Origin: PALSA-1296 sp038210275
GTDB lineage: Bacteria; Bacteroidota; Ignavibacteria; Palsa-1295
Reading direction: 5' to 3'
NCBI GenBank assembly: GCA_038210275.1
Contig: JBBQWV010000028.1
Span: forward strand, 1 to 25,660
Length of the DNA: 25,660 nucleotides
Shown: piece after piece, positions 1 to 8,753 of the stretch
Position numbering within the stretch: the stretch's first letter is position 1
How the letters are laid out: every line of letters starts with the position of its first letter
Made by a program: the position numbers and the translations under genes
Notes under the pieces: generated by a model
Seen by the model: only the letters and a program-made list of their open reading frames with translations
The model's database searches: none
Told to the model about the DNA's origin: nothing

Positions 1-141
1 GCGCTCAACGACGCTCCGGAAACCGTGAATAAAGATCCATACGCAGCAGGCTGGCTTTTGAAGATCGAAATGTCAGATGCTGGCGAAGTAAAAACACATA
101 CCATGCCAGTAGGGGAGTATATGGCGCTGATCGGGCAGTAG
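1..141 (+). CDS. gcvH: Glycine cleavage system H protein, C-terminal fragment
   Basis: Frame 1 is open from the window edge to TAG at 139-141 and gives 46 residues. They include NDAPETVNKDPY and AGWLLKIEMSD, ending EYMALIGQ. This matches the conserved C-terminal part of GcvH (usual form: N..PE.VN.DPYG.GWL.KI, then EY..L). GcvH is the lipoyl-carrying shuttle of the glycine cleavage complex and moves the aminomethyl group between the P, T and L proteins. The lipoyl-lysine region lies upstream of the window, so only the tail is seen. The gene is followed by a convergent toxin-antitoxin pair 11 bases away, so it is probably the last gene of its transcript. Confidence 0.85.
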   Translation, partial: ALNDAPETVNKDPYAAGWLLKIEMSDAGEVKTHTMPVGEYMALIGQ

Positions 142-152
142 AAGTATATCTT

Positions 153-443
153 TTAACTTGCATTCAAATGCCTTGAGGCATTAGGTTTGAAATTCAATGC
201 AAGAATTTCCTGGATCAATGTTTCTGTGGGGACTTTTCGTTCTAGAGAAAGTTTTTCTATTTGTGCAAAAAGATCGTGAGGCAAACGCAGAAATACTGCG
301 TCGGCAGTTCTTGGAATATGTGGAGCAGCAACGCTTACCAATGAATCGAAATCAACATAGTCTTCCGATGAATGTGTTGCCCAAAACTCGCGCTCCTCAT
401 CCTCATTATTAAAATGCGGAAGGGTTTTAGTTTGCTTTGTCAT
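153..443 (-). CDS. brnA: BrnA/CopG-type antitoxin
   Basis: A 96-residue acidic protein. The N-terminal part, PHFNNEDEEREFWATHSSEDY, has the FxxEdeE..FW..hds.dY pattern of CopG/BrnA-type antitoxins. The C-terminal part, VFLRLPHDLFAQIEKLSLE, resembles a ribbon-helix-helix DNA-binding domain. In this family the antitoxin binds and neutralises its partner toxin and represses their shared promoter. Its start (443) lies inside the 3' end of the upstream toxin gene (17-base overlap), the usual BrnT-then-BrnA order with coupled translation. A plus-strand frame across the same bases (197-412) has no recognisable features and is taken as a shadow. Confidence 0.75.
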   Translation of the reverse strand: MTKQTKTLPHFNNEDEEREFWATHSSEDYVDFDSLVSVAAPHIPRTADAVFLRLPHDLFAQIEKLSLERKVPTETLIQEILALNFKPNASRHLNAS

Positions 444-768
444 GTCGTGTTCTTTCTGCTTGATTCATCTGCCGTGCGGAGATGATCCGCACTTTACTAT
501 TACGTATTGTATAGCAAATTAACAAGCGTTTCCCCATATTCGTTTTGCCATACGCCAAGTGCCGCGCTTCGCTTTGTGAGTGCTTCAGATCATTATCAAG
601 CAATAGCGGTTCATTGTCGAAAACTTCTTCGCATTCTATAGGCGTAATGAGATGCTTCAGCCAATTCTTATAGTAATTGTGCTGATCCCAGTCAAAACCC
701 TCGCAGCTATGAAGTGTATCCAAAAGATTCATAGATGCAAAAATACGTACACTTTCGTTGCGAACCAC
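427..768 (-). CDS. brnT: BrnT-family toxin (RelE-like ribonuclease)
   Basis: Up to 113 residues from GTG at 768. An in-frame ATG at 732 gives 101 residues, closer to the usual BrnT length of about 90-100; neither start has a clear ribosome-binding site. Diagnostic features in order: FDWDQHNYYKNWLKHLI (the FeWD..K...N..KH start of BrnT), ECEEVFDNEPLLL, then LAYGKTNMGKRLLICYT and VRIISARQMNQAER (the G.t..gr.l.v.yt...iRIISAR....ER core). Family members are RelE-fold ribonucleases controlled by the antitoxin encoded immediately downstream. The pair lies convergent to gcvH and looks like a small insertion in a housekeeping neighbourhood. The BrnT call is firm on motifs; activity is inferred. Confidence 0.78.
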   Translation of the reverse strand: MVRNESVRIFASMNLLDTLHSCEGFDWDQHNYYKNWLKHLITPIECEEVFDNEPLLLDNDLKHSQSEARHLAYGKTNMGKRLLICYTIRNSKVRIISARQMNQAERTRHDKAN

Positions 769-853
769 TCATGGTATGAATCTCATACACATTCATCAAA
801 TCCAAGAAGGCGATGGAAACAGATTAGCCCAAGGTTTCAACCGTGGTTGAGAT

Positions 854-2050
854 TCACTCCTTTACAAATTTTGCTGTGCTGCTGTTACCTTTGCTATCAG
901 TCGTTTTTACAAAATACGTTCCATTAGGAAATTTCGAGAGATCTACTTCTTCCTGATCTGATTGCGATTGAATACTCCTTAGAATCCTTCCAGTGATATC
1001 GGTGATTTGAATTGTCGATTGTGGAATTGAGTAGATAATTATTTTACCAACAGCAGGATTTGGAAAGATATTAATTCCTGGTTTTTTCGACGAGATTTCA
1101 ACGTTGTTGGTATTAAGTGTGAATATTTCGTTTGTATTGAGATTCATTCCAAAACATCCGCCAATTGCGTAAATTTTTCCATAAAGTGTAGTGGAGGCAA
1201 GTCCGTACCGAGGTGTATAGATGCCTGTGGTTTTTACAGTGCTCCAAACATTTGTAGCTGGATCAAATACTTCAAGAGTATATTGTCCGGGTCCTGATCC
1301 ACCAAAAACAAAAATTTTTCCGTCAATTACATCGGAGGTAAAATCAACTCGTGGGTATGGTGTTCCTGTCGTCGAAGGTGTAGTCCAAGAGTGTTGCTGA
1401 GGGTCAAAAACCTCAAGTTTATTTGTTGCTTTACCTGTGCTATCCCATCCGCCGAAGACATAGATTTTATTTTCGACTACAGAAATTGATACCCCACTAC
1501 GTGGAGTATAAGTACCGGTTGTATTTGGTGATGTCCAGTTATTGATTGCAGGATCAAAAACAGAAATATTTTTTGAAATACCGAATGTATCATTTTGTTG
1601 CGTTTTACCTGCAATAAAGTATATCTTCTCGTTAACAACCCCTGACGCAGCCTCATAACATGGCTTAATATAACCAGTAGTTACTGGTGTTGTCCAGGAA
1701 TTTGTAGAAGGATCGAATACTTCAAGTGTATTTAAATATTTAAAATTATAATCACCTCCTCCGATTACGTAGATTTTATTATTAACAACGCTTGATGTGC
1801 CGAATTCCCTTCGAGTGCAGGTTCCTTTGGCTTTCGGAACGGTCCAAGAATCGGTTAAGGGATTATATTCATATGCTGAGTCTGCGCCTCCTCCTGTAAC
1901 AAAAATCTTCCCCCCTATAACATTTGCATTTAATCCCCTCCCCCAACCTAGACCATTAGATGATGCAGTTGACCAAGTGCCAGAGATACCCTGTGCAAAA
2001 TTTACCACTGGTGTCAGGATAAAGATAAAAGTTACAATAAATGTTCTCAT
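854..2050 (-). CDS. Secreted kelch-repeat protein with T9SS sorting domain
   Basis: 398 residues. A signal peptide covers about residues 1-20 (MRTFIVTFIFILTPVVNFAQ). Roughly six kelch blades follow, each with a KIYVIGG- or KIFVFGG-type strand, then a LEVFDP element and a SWTTP element, as expected of a closed beta-propeller. The last ~75 residues form a T9SS type-A sorting domain: INIFPNPAVGKIIIYS, then ITDITGRIL, then FPNGTYFVKT. The protein should therefore be exported by Sec and delivered to the cell surface or medium through T9SS. The ligand of the propeller cannot be read from sequence. The gene stands alone, with an 85-base gap before the toxin gene downstream of it. Confidence 0.85.
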   Translation of the reverse strand: MRTFIVTFIFILTPVVNFAQGISGTWSTASSNGLGWGRGLNANVIGGKIFVTGGGADSAYEYNPLTDSWTVPKAKGTCTRREFGTSSVVNNKIYVIGGGDYNFKYLNTLEVFDPSTNSWTTPVTTGYIKPCYEAASGVVNEKIYFIAGKTQQNDTFGISKNISVFDPAINNWTSPNTTGTYTPRSGVSISVVENKIYVFGGWDSTGKATNKLEVFDPQQHSWTTPSTTGTPYPRVDFTSDVIDGKIFVFGGSGPGQYTLEVFDPATNVWSTVKTTGIYTPRYGLASTTLYGKIYAIGGCFGMNLNTNEIFTLNTNNVEISSKKPGINIFPNPAVGKIIIYSIPQSTIQITDITGRILRSIQSQSDQEEVDLSKFPNGTYFVKTTDSKGNSSTAKFVKE

Positions 2051-2236
2051 GTATGTAGATTATTTCAACTAGTTATAAGAACTCAATAATTTAGAGAATG
2101 TTACATAAAAGTAAACTTTATTAGGAAAATCTGTTGTAACAGTATATTTATCACCGGAACCAATTCCCCCTGAAAATCCTTTTCAACGCTTCGAATTTTT
2201 ACAACTGAATTCAGTCGGCGCAAACGGCTGAAAAGA

Positions 2237-2300
2237 GAACGTTTTTTTTTTGTAGTCACTAAATCGGCTCACAAGAAAAACGTTTTTTTTTTGTACTCAT
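2237..2300 (+). repeat. Direct repeat with ten-T tract upstream of guaA
   Basis: Two near-identical short units, AACG followed by ten T and then GTASTCAYT, lie at about 2239-2260 and 2280-2300. They are about 40 bases apart, and the second ends on the guaA start codon. The rest of the 248-base gap (2051-2298) is AT-rich and shows no gene. The repeat may be a doubled promoter or regulatory element, or slippage-prone DNA; its function is not shown by the sequence. Confidence 0.5.
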
Positions 2301-3846
2301 GGCACATTCAGGCGATTCTGTTCTCATACTTGATTTTGGTTCGCAATACACTCAGCTCATTGCCCGCCGCGTCCGCGAGCATGGAGTGTATGCTGAGATA
2401 CTTCCGTGCAACGCTCCGCTTGCCGAGATAAAAGAATTTAATCCATCAGCCATTATTCTCTCCGGAGGACCTTCAAGCATTTATGCCGAAGGCGCGCCGC
2501 GCTGTGACAGCGCAGTATTCACAATGGGCAAACCGATCCTCGGAATCTGTTACGGTTTGCAGATGATCTCCTACGATATGGGCGGCGAAGTGGATAGCAG
2601 TGCTAAGAAAGAATACGGTAGAGCAGAGCTTATCATTGATGATACGGATTGCAAACTTTTTGCTGATATTGCCGAGCGCACGACAGTCTGGATGTCGCAT
2701 GGTGATAAGGTTACGAAAATGCCAACGGGTTTTCGCATTGTTGCGCATTCAAAAAATTCTCCGATCTCTGCAATTGCCAATGACGAGAAAAGAATATATG
2801 CTATTCAATTTCATCCTGAAGTTGTGCATACGGTTGGCGGGGCACAACTACTCGGAAATTTCCTCTTTGATATTGCCGGCGTAAAAGGAGGATGGAATTC
2901 TCAGAATTTTATCGAAGCAACGGTTGCTGAAATAAAAGCGAAGGTCGGTGATAAAACTGTTATCTGCGCTCTATCCGGCGGAGTAGATTCTGCTGTTGCA
3001 GCAGTGCTTGTTCATCGCGCAATTGGAAAGCAGCTAAAATGTATTCACGTTGATAATGGCTTAATGCGCCGCGGAGAAAGCGCAGAAGTGGTGCATACCT
3101 TCCGCGATCATTTCGGAATAGATCTCGATTTCGCTGATGCATCTGAAATGTTTTTGACGCGATTAAAAGATATTACTGATCCCGAGCAAAAAAGAAAAAT
3201 TATCGGCAAAGCATTTATTGATGTGCTTGCCAAAGAAGCGAAGAAATTTTCGGATGCGAAATTCTTAGTGCAAGGCACGATCTACCCCGATGTGATCGAA
3301 TCGGTTTCCTTCAAAGGTCCATCGGCAACAATTAAATCGCATCATAATGTCGGCGGCTTGCCGGAATTGATGGAGCTTGATCTGATCGAGCCATTGCGCG
3401 AGCTCTTCAAAGATGAAGTCCGCAACGTTGGCAGAGCACTTGGCATTCCTGAGCATTTTATTGACCGCCATCCATTTCCGGGACCGGGACTTTCTATCAG
3501 AGTTATCGGCGACATCACGAAGGAAAAGCTCGACTTGCTTCGCTCCGCCGATTCCATCTTCATCGAAGAACTTCGCGCCTCGAATCTTTATCACTCCACA
3601 TGGCAGGCATTTGCTGTGCTGCTTCCGGTCAGGACTGTCGGCGTGATGGGTGATGAACGAACGTACGATAATGTCTGTGCTCTTCGCGCTGTCTCAAGTG
3701 TTGACGGTATGACGGCGGATTGGTCGCGCTTCCCACATGAATTTCTTGCAAGCGTTTCAAGCCGCATAGCGAATGAAGTCAAAGGAATTTCGCGAGTCGT
3801 CTATGATATAAGTTCGAAGCCTCCGGCAACGATTGAATGGGAATAG
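2299..3846 (+). CDS. guaA: GMP synthase (glutamine-hydrolysing)
   Basis: 515 residues, full length for GuaA, which converts XMP to GMP using ATP and glutamine in purine synthesis. The class I glutamine amidotransferase domain (about residues 8-195) has GGPSS, the nucleophile Cys84 in GICYGLQ, and the His172/Glu174 dyad in FHPEV. The ATP-pyrophosphatase domain has its P-loop SGGVDSAV at about 227-234. The C-terminal dimerisation domain has HPFPGPGLSIRV, RTVGVMGDERTYD and the terminal KPPATIEWE. The ATG at 2299 is the obvious start, because the amidotransferase strand begins 8 residues later. No Shine-Dalgarno is visible; a ten-T tract lies directly before the start. Confidence 0.97.
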   Translation: MAHSGDSVLILDFGSQYTQLIARRVREHGVYAEILPCNAPLAEIKEFNPSAIILSGGPSSIYAEGAPRCDSAVFTMGKPILGICYGLQMISYDMGGEVDSSAKKEYGRAELIIDDTDCKLFADIAERTTVWMSHGDKVTKMPTGFRIVAHSKNSPISAIANDEKRIYAIQFHPEVVHTVGGAQLLGNFLFDIAGVKGGWNSQNFIEATVAEIKAKVGDKTVICALSGGVDSAVAAVLVHRAIGKQLKCIHVDNGLMRRGESAEVVHTFRDHFGIDLDFADASEMFLTRLKDITDPEQKRKIIGKAFIDVLAKEAKKFSDAKFLVQGTIYPDVIESVSFKGPSATIKSHHNVGGLPELMELDLIEPLRELFKDEVRNVGRALGIPEHFIDRHPFPGPGLSIRVIGDITKEKLDLLRSADSIFIEELRASNLYHSTWQAFAVLLPVRTVGVMGDERTYDNVCALRAVSSVDGMTADWSRFPHEFLASVSSRIANEVKGISRVVYDISSKPPATIEWE

Positions 3847-3854
3847 TCTGAACC

Positions 3855-3889
3855 AGGATTAAGAGGATTGGAAAAGGATTCACGGGATT
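3855..3889. repeat. Short GGATT-type tandem motif
   Basis: Four GGATT units (starting near 3855, 3864, 3875 and 3884) sit at 9-11 base spacing just after guaA and just before a long palindromic repeat. They are too short and imperfect to be a classical minisatellite but clearly periodic. Confidence 0.4.
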
Positions 3890-3893
3890 TGAA

Positions 3894-4029
3894 TGTCATT
3901 CTGATCGAAGCGAAGAATCTTGTATTTAAGTTTTCCGAAATCTCGAGTTGAGGGCAAATATGAGATTCTTCGCTGCACTCAGAAGTTTTTAGATCGCTAC
4001 GTCGCGCTAAAGCCCTCCTCATAATGACA
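3894..4029. repeat. Intergenic palindromic repeat, copy 1
   Basis: Left end TGTCATTCTG...GAAGCGAAGAATCT, and a complementary right half AGATTCTTCGCTGCACTCAGA...ATAATGACA, span 136 bases between guaA and the next gene. The right half, read as reverse complement, matches the extended left arm of the second copy (17001-17136): both have GTCATT.TGAG, GCTTTAGCG, GACG.AGCGA and AGCGAAGAATC in the same order. It is an interspersed, non-coding repeat able to form a long hairpin. It may also act as a terminator for guaA. Confidence 0.7.
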
Positions 4030-4116
4030 GCGGAGAAATAGTACATCACAGTTTAAAAACGCTGTAACTTTTTGTATTCCGAATGTTTTATAAATGTATC
4101 ACTATGTTCGAATACT

Positions 4117-6951
4117 ATGAAACCCTTTACCTTTAAGGTATTTTTAAGATGCTTCTTTTTTGCATCATTACTATTTGGATCTCAGAGTTTAAAAGCCCAG
4201 TCAACTTCCGGAGTGTCTTCCGATGGTCGTGATTTTTATATCGGATACGTTCAGCCGAGTTATTATAACGTACTTAATCAATCTTGGACGGGCTTTTTCA
4301 AAACATACGCACTTGTTTCTACCTATGTTGATACAAAAGTAACAATTTCCTATTTCGATGATGCCACCGGGGTAGAGACAACGTCGGATATTTATTCAAT
4401 TCCAGCCCATACCGGTAAGCAGGTATTATTTGATCTGACGAAGATGACCTTGAGTAGTACCGGCGAGATACCTCAATACCGTGCCTGTCATATTACTTCG
4501 GATCATCCGGTGAATGTTCAATATTCAAGCAACGGACCGGATGGAAGCGGAAGTTATTTGGCATTAGCAACACCTGCTCTTGGCAAACGGTACGTCATTG
4601 CAAGCTATAATGACAACGCAACTGCTGTGGACACCGCAGACGGTTTCTTCTTAATTATTGCAGCATTTAGTAATACGACAGTGAAGATCACACCGAATGC
4701 CACTACAAAAGGCGGTCATCCCGGAATGCACAGCGGCGCACATTCTACGGGGGCGGAGACTCCATACAGCGTAAATCTAAACAGAGGTCAATGTTACCTC
4801 GTAAAATCGGGCAGTGCCGAAAGCGATGTAGATATTTCAGGCTCGATCGTCGAATCGAATAAACCGATCGCTGTTCTCGGAGGTCAAGAGAATGGAAGTC
4901 TCGGTTCAGCATCGGTGACGTTCGAACCTCGGGATTATATGGTCGAGCAAATGATACCTATTGATTTTTTAGATACTACCGGATATGTTTCCATTCCGTT
5001 AAAAGACTCCCAACCTTCTGACCCAACTAATGAAGGAGCCGGAGAAAATTACCGTGTCTTTACATTCGATCCTCTCGGATCAAATATTGTCTATACAGAA
5101 TCGGGGCTTGGTATCCGAGATATGAGCGTTGGAAGGCTTGCTTTTCCACCACCCGAACGATTCGATGTCACAAATCCTGTTGAGCTTCATTCTACGAACG
5201 GCAAGAGGTTTTCTGTTATGATGTATGATCAAAGAAATTATGTGAATCTCGCTCCGTATCCCGCTCCGAGCATGATGACGATCATTCCTCTGAGCCGATG
5301 GGCTAAGTCCTACGCTTTTTATGTGCCGACTTATACCGCTACCAATGACAATGTGAATCTTCGTGAATACTTTATCAATGTTATTTCATACACTGATGGT
5401 ATCGGAGGCGGAATTAGTATATCATTTAACGGGGGAATCCTCAAACCCATTACACAGGTATTAAGCCTTGAACAGCAATTCAGGAATATACCGAATCATG
5501 GGGAATTAATAGGGGCGAGATATAAAATATTTCCAGGAAGTTATTATGCCACAAGCAACCGCCCGTTCATTATTTATAGTTTTGGATTTGAAGGAGTAGG
5601 GGGTGATAAAGATAGTCCCCCAGATGGAGACGAATGGTATTCGGGAAATGCGAATCCGGCTGGTGCACTTCTTTCAAGCGGCGATCCCGGAAAACTTCGC
5701 ACTGTTATAGATTCCGAGTGTACGCAATGGAGTATTTGCGCGTTTGATGACCGTACCAATGATCCGGGAATTCGGAGCGTTTCTCTCCTCGATGATCCTC
5801 AGGGAGTACAGTCGTATCCAGGAAAGCAATCAGTTAATTGCCACCTTGACCCTTTATTTGATATAAAGAATTTTGGCGAAGTTGAATTGGATGGGGGCAG
5901 TGCGAATGTCTGTTTCAATATTATTATTGATGATCCACTGAGCGCTGCGTATGCTGCATTCATGATTACCGATAATGCAGGGAATGTAAAAGTATCAGAA
6001 CTCAGCTACAGTCCACCGTTATTTACCAGAACTCCGAATACAGCAATGATCAACTTTGGTGGAGTTGCCGTTAATAGCGATTCCTGCATTTCTATCTCAA
6101 TAAAAAATTCAGAATCTTTATCACACAAAGTCGTATCTGCTTTATTGGTGAGCAACAATCGTTTTACCATCTCTTCAACTAAACCGACTCTTCCGGCAAC
6201 ACTAAAAAAGAATGATTCAGTGATCGTTACGATATGCTACAATCCTAAAGATACACTATTTTCCACCAATCGCCTTGATGTTGTTATCGATTGTTTTAGC
6301 ATACCTGTTGGAGTTACTGCAAATGGAATCACCGGGATAATCACTGCCACCGATCTTACGTTCAGCGCTACCGATACAGGGATGAGTTCGATCAATACGG
6401 TTGGCGTTACAAATATTGGAAGGAATAGTTTTACGTTGACAAAGAATTGGGAGCTGACCGGTTCGAAGAGCTTTACTTTTGTTGATAGTGTATTGCTTCC
6501 TACTATATTAAAACCAGGGCAAACATTGCCGCTTCGCATACAATACACTCCAAAGATCAAAGGAGGCGATACCGCGCTTCTCACATGGGCATCCGATATC
6601 GAGCCACCATATTCGCAAAAAATCAAAAGTTATTCGCAATTATTCGGAGTAGCTGTTACTCCCTTGGCTTCGGTAGATGAATCTCAAGCTCACAAGAAGT
6701 TTTCTGTACGTCCTAACCCTGTCTCCGGAATGAGCATCTTCATTTCATTAGATGACTTAGATGCAAAAATTTCGGAAGTGAATATTTTTGATGTTCTTGG
6801 AAGAGAAATGTATAAACAGAATATTCCTCTTACTGGAAGTTCACATGAACAGATCATAATTCCGATTGGTAATTTACATAATGGGATTTATTACGCTCGT
6901 CTTATTATGAATGGCAAGATTGTTACAGAGAAATTTGAGGTGACGAGGTAA
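4117..6951 (+). CDS. Large secreted IgGFc-binding-like / choice-of-anchor T9SS protein
   Basis: 944 residues from ATG 4117. The frame opens earlier at a TTG (4072), but the ATG directly begins a good signal peptide (MKPFTFKVFLRCFFFASLLF, ending KAQ). Residues about 30-430 resemble the IgGFc-binding N-terminal domain: GRDFYIGY, HITSDHPVNVQYSS, SYLALATPALGKRYVIASY and FSNTTVKITPN. The middle (about 640-770) has an ASH/choice-of-anchor D style repeat: NFGGVAVNSDSCISISIKN, then VTICYNPKD. The last ~80 residues are a T9SS type-A sorting domain: FSVRPNPVSGMSIFIS, VNIFDVLGREMY, LHNGIYYARL. It is probably a surface adhesin or structural protein. It ends one base before the convergent lipoprotein gene. 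Confidence 0.85.
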   Translation: MKPFTFKVFLRCFFFASLLFGSQSLKAQSTSGVSSDGRDFYIGYVQPSYYNVLNQSWTGFFKTYALVSTYVDTKVTISYFDDATGVETTSDIYSIPAHTGKQVLFDLTKMTLSSTGEIPQYRACHITSDHPVNVQYSSNGPDGSGSYLALATPALGKRYVIASYNDNATAVDTADGFFLIIAAFSNTTVKITPNATTKGGHPGMHSGAHSTGAETPYSVNLNRGQCYLVKSGSAESDVDISGSIVESNKPIAVLGGQENGSLGSASVTFEPRDYMVEQMIPIDFLDTTGYVSIPLKDSQPSDPTNEGAGENYRVFTFDPLGSNIVYTESGLGIRDMSVGRLAFPPPERFDVTNPVELHSTNGKRFSVMMYDQRNYVNLAPYPAPSMMTIIPLSRWAKSYAFYVPTYTATNDNVNLREYFINVISYTDGIGGGISISFNGGILKPITQVLSLEQQFRNIPNHGELIGARYKIFPGSYYATSNRPFIIYSFGFEGVGGDKDSPPDGDEWYSGNANPAGALLSSGDPGKLRTVIDSECTQWSICAFDDRTNDPGIRSVSLLDDPQGVQSYPGKQSVNCHLDPLFDIKNFGEVELDGGSANVCFNIIIDDPLSAAYAAFMITDNAGNVKVSELSYSPPLFTRTPNTAMINFGGVAVNSDSCISISIKNSESLSHKVVSALLVSNNRFTISSTKPTLPATLKKNDSVIVTICYNPKDTLFSTNRLDVVIDCFSIPVGVTANGITGIITATDLTFSATDTGMSSINTVGVTNIGRNSFTLTKNWELTGSKSFTFVDSVLLPTILKPGQTLPLRIQYTPKIKGGDTALLTWASDIEPPYSQKIKSYSQLFGVAVTPLASVDESQAHKKFSVRPNPVSGMSIFISLDDLDAKISEVNIFDVLGREMYKQNIPLTGSSHEQIIIPIGNLHNGIYYARLIMNGKIVTEKFEVTR

Positions 6952-6952
6952 G

Positions 6953-7735
6953 TTATCTTCCCATCTCCTTTCCGATTCCATCGAAGAATTCGTAGTTCAG
7001 ATATTTGTTTTCGAAGCGTTTGGAGTTCAGTACTTCACCGTCTTCGAGATCCATGCGAGTTGTTAATAGCCGAACTTCCGTCGTCGTCTCGCTGAGTCGA
7101 GTGGTGTTCAGCGTGACGATATAGAGATAGCTCGGGTCAGGTGAAGGTACCCTGACGACAGGATCAATGAATGGATAAATGAATGGTCTGTAATCATGAT
7201 GCCGCTCACCATGCCAGTGATCTCTTTCACTGCTGTGGCTATTATTCTTATCGGTATTATTTCCGGTTACTCTCTTATCGCCTCCGTTTCGTGCTGCCGT
7301 GTTTCCCTTCGAAGTATCCTTGTTCTTATCTATCGAATCATCATCGGATGAACTTGCAAGAATGACGATAATTCCTACGATGAGTATGATACTCAGCGCA
7401 ATGAGGATTATTGTGCCGGTGGAAAGTTTATTGTCTATTTCTGTCTGCTTCTCATCTTCAGGAAGTTTGTTACGGGTATTGAGTTCAAGGTTTGCAATCC
7501 CTGTCTGTGGATCGCTCATGGTCACGATATATCCGCGCTTTTCGAGCGAGACTATTGCTGCCTTATATGCCACATCCTGCGAAGCATTTACCGTGATCGC
7601 ATCCTTGAACGGCATCGAATCGTACTTATCGAGATATTTAGTAGTCTGCGCAGTGCTGCTGCAGCCGACGATAGAGTAGAATGCAAAACAAAACGCAACC
7701 GGAAGTATGAATTTTTTATATGCGGGGAATTTCAT
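6953..7735 (-). CDS. Predicted lipoprotein with internal transmembrane segment
   Basis: 260 residues. The N-terminus has a lipoprotein signal with lipobox IVGC (Cys25). Residues about 30-90 form a small alpha/beta region with DVAYKAAIVSLEKRGYIV, DPQTG and IANLELNTRN, resembling the short repeat domains of outer-membrane lipoproteins that handle 'convert to variant' substrates; I do not recognise the family. A strongly hydrophobic stretch lies at about 107-127 (GTIILIALSIILIVGIIVIL). It is followed by a low-complexity Asp/Lys/Asn/His-rich linker and a C-terminal beta-rich part. Start ATG 7735 is the only one that gives the lipobox. No Shine-Dalgarno is seen. Confidence 0.75.
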   Translation of the reverse strand: MKFPAYKKFILPVAFCFAFYSIVGCSSTAQTTKYLDKYDSMPFKDAITVNASQDVAYKAAIVSLEKRGYIVTMSDPQTGIANLELNTRNKLPEDEKQTEIDNKLSTGTIILIALSIILIVGIIVILASSSDDDSIDKNKDTSKGNTAARNGGDKRVTGNNTDKNNSHSSERDHWHGERHHDYRPFIYPFIDPVVRVPSPDPSYLYIVTLNTTRLSETTTEVRLLTTRMDLEDGEVLNSKRFENKYLNYEFFDGIGKEMGR

Positions 7736-7844
7736 GTTCGTAATGGATGATCTATGATGCGAGTAACTACGCCGGAGACCTTAGAAAGATTCAGGGAAAA
7801 GTGGGCGATGAAATATTATTAATTGTCTGTGGAATGAAGTAAGA

Positions 7845-8711
7845 TCATTCAAGTTTTAAGGTAAGCGCCAATCCCGTGCTTTGCGGAGAGGAGTATGCAC
7901 CGAGAGAAACATTCTTATCGGCGATACGGTGTATCTCAGGGATCAGAATTCCACAGATGGCGCCCATGCCATAGCCGACGAGAATATCGGAAGGGAAGTG
8001 GTCGAGCGCACGGATACGCAAATATGCCATGATAAGAGGTGGAATTGTAGCTGCTCCAAAGATAAGAAATTTGTCGTTGCCAAGCTCGGGATGGTAATCG
8101 CAATATACTTTTGCAAGGAAATACATATCGGATGTAGCCGCTGCCGTGTGTCCGCTATAAAAAGAATTTCTGTTCGCGCCACTATTCTTATCGGCTTCAG
8201 CGATATTGGTATAATAGACGATCGGTCTGTTCTTACTCTGGAACAGAGGACCGAGCGGACTCATATAAAATGCGCCGCTTACAGCATTCACTTCCAAATA
8301 CATCAATAGAATATCGTACCAGCGCTTACTCACTTTCGAATCAATAAAGAGCGAAAGCGGAAGAAGTGCGCAGGCAGCTTGCAGATACCCAGAATTTCTT
8401 TCTATCTGCTTGAGGTTGCCGACGGTTTGATTGAGCACCCATGAATCAAAGCCACGAATAAGGCTTGGATTCAGATCGGCAAACTCGGCAGACGTTATCT
8501 TTGGTTTGGACTGAATTGACGGAAGCATTCCCAAGCCATAGGCGGCTCCGCCAATAGTAATAGCAGTCGATACCCACGGGTTGACGTTGTATATCTTATG
8601 CTCAGAACTGCTTGCCGAACTTCCGCCAAGTGGAATACCCGAAGTATCAGCGATCTGTGCCTGCGACTTCAAAGCAATAAAAAGGCAAAGTGATGCTATT
8701 ACTATCTTCAT
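7845..8711 (-). CDS. PAP2-family phosphatase (secreted/periplasmic)
   Basis: 288 residues. A signal peptide (MKIVIASLCLFIALKSQAQ) is followed by a hydrophobic multi-helix body. The three PAP2 (phosphatidic acid phosphatase type 2/haloperoxidase) motifs are present: K-to-RP in SKNRPIVYY, SGHTAA with the active-site His, and RIRALDHFPSDILVG with the second catalytic His and Asp. The usual substrates of the family are lipid phosphates such as undecaprenyl pyrophosphate or phosphatidic acid; which one applies here is not visible. The gene stands alone, 109 bases from the lipoprotein gene on the same strand. Confidence 0.85.
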   Translation of the reverse strand: MKIVIASLCLFIALKSQAQIADTSGIPLGGSSASSSEHKIYNVNPWVSTAITIGGAAYGLGMLPSIQSKPKITSAEFADLNPSLIRGFDSWVLNQTVGNLKQIERNSGYLQAACALLPLSLFIDSKVSKRWYDILLMYLEVNAVSGAFYMSPLGPLFQSKNRPIVYYTNIAEADKNSGANRNSFYSGHTAAATSDMYFLAKVYCDYHPELGNDKFLIFGAATIPPLIMAYLRIRALDHFPSDILVGYGMGAICGILIPEIHRIADKNVSLGAYSSPQSTGLALTLKLE

Positions 8712-8753
8712 ACTGAATTTATATTGGAGTATAAATATATCAGAATTAAGTAA

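Noticed and set aside
197..412. Plus-strand frame opposite the antitoxin gene
   Set aside because: Composition unlike a protein family; the minus frame has clear antitoxin motifs.
3855..3889. CRISPR-like repeats in the GGATT motif
   Set aside because: Units are 5-6 bases with 9-11 base period, and there are no spacers or cas genes.
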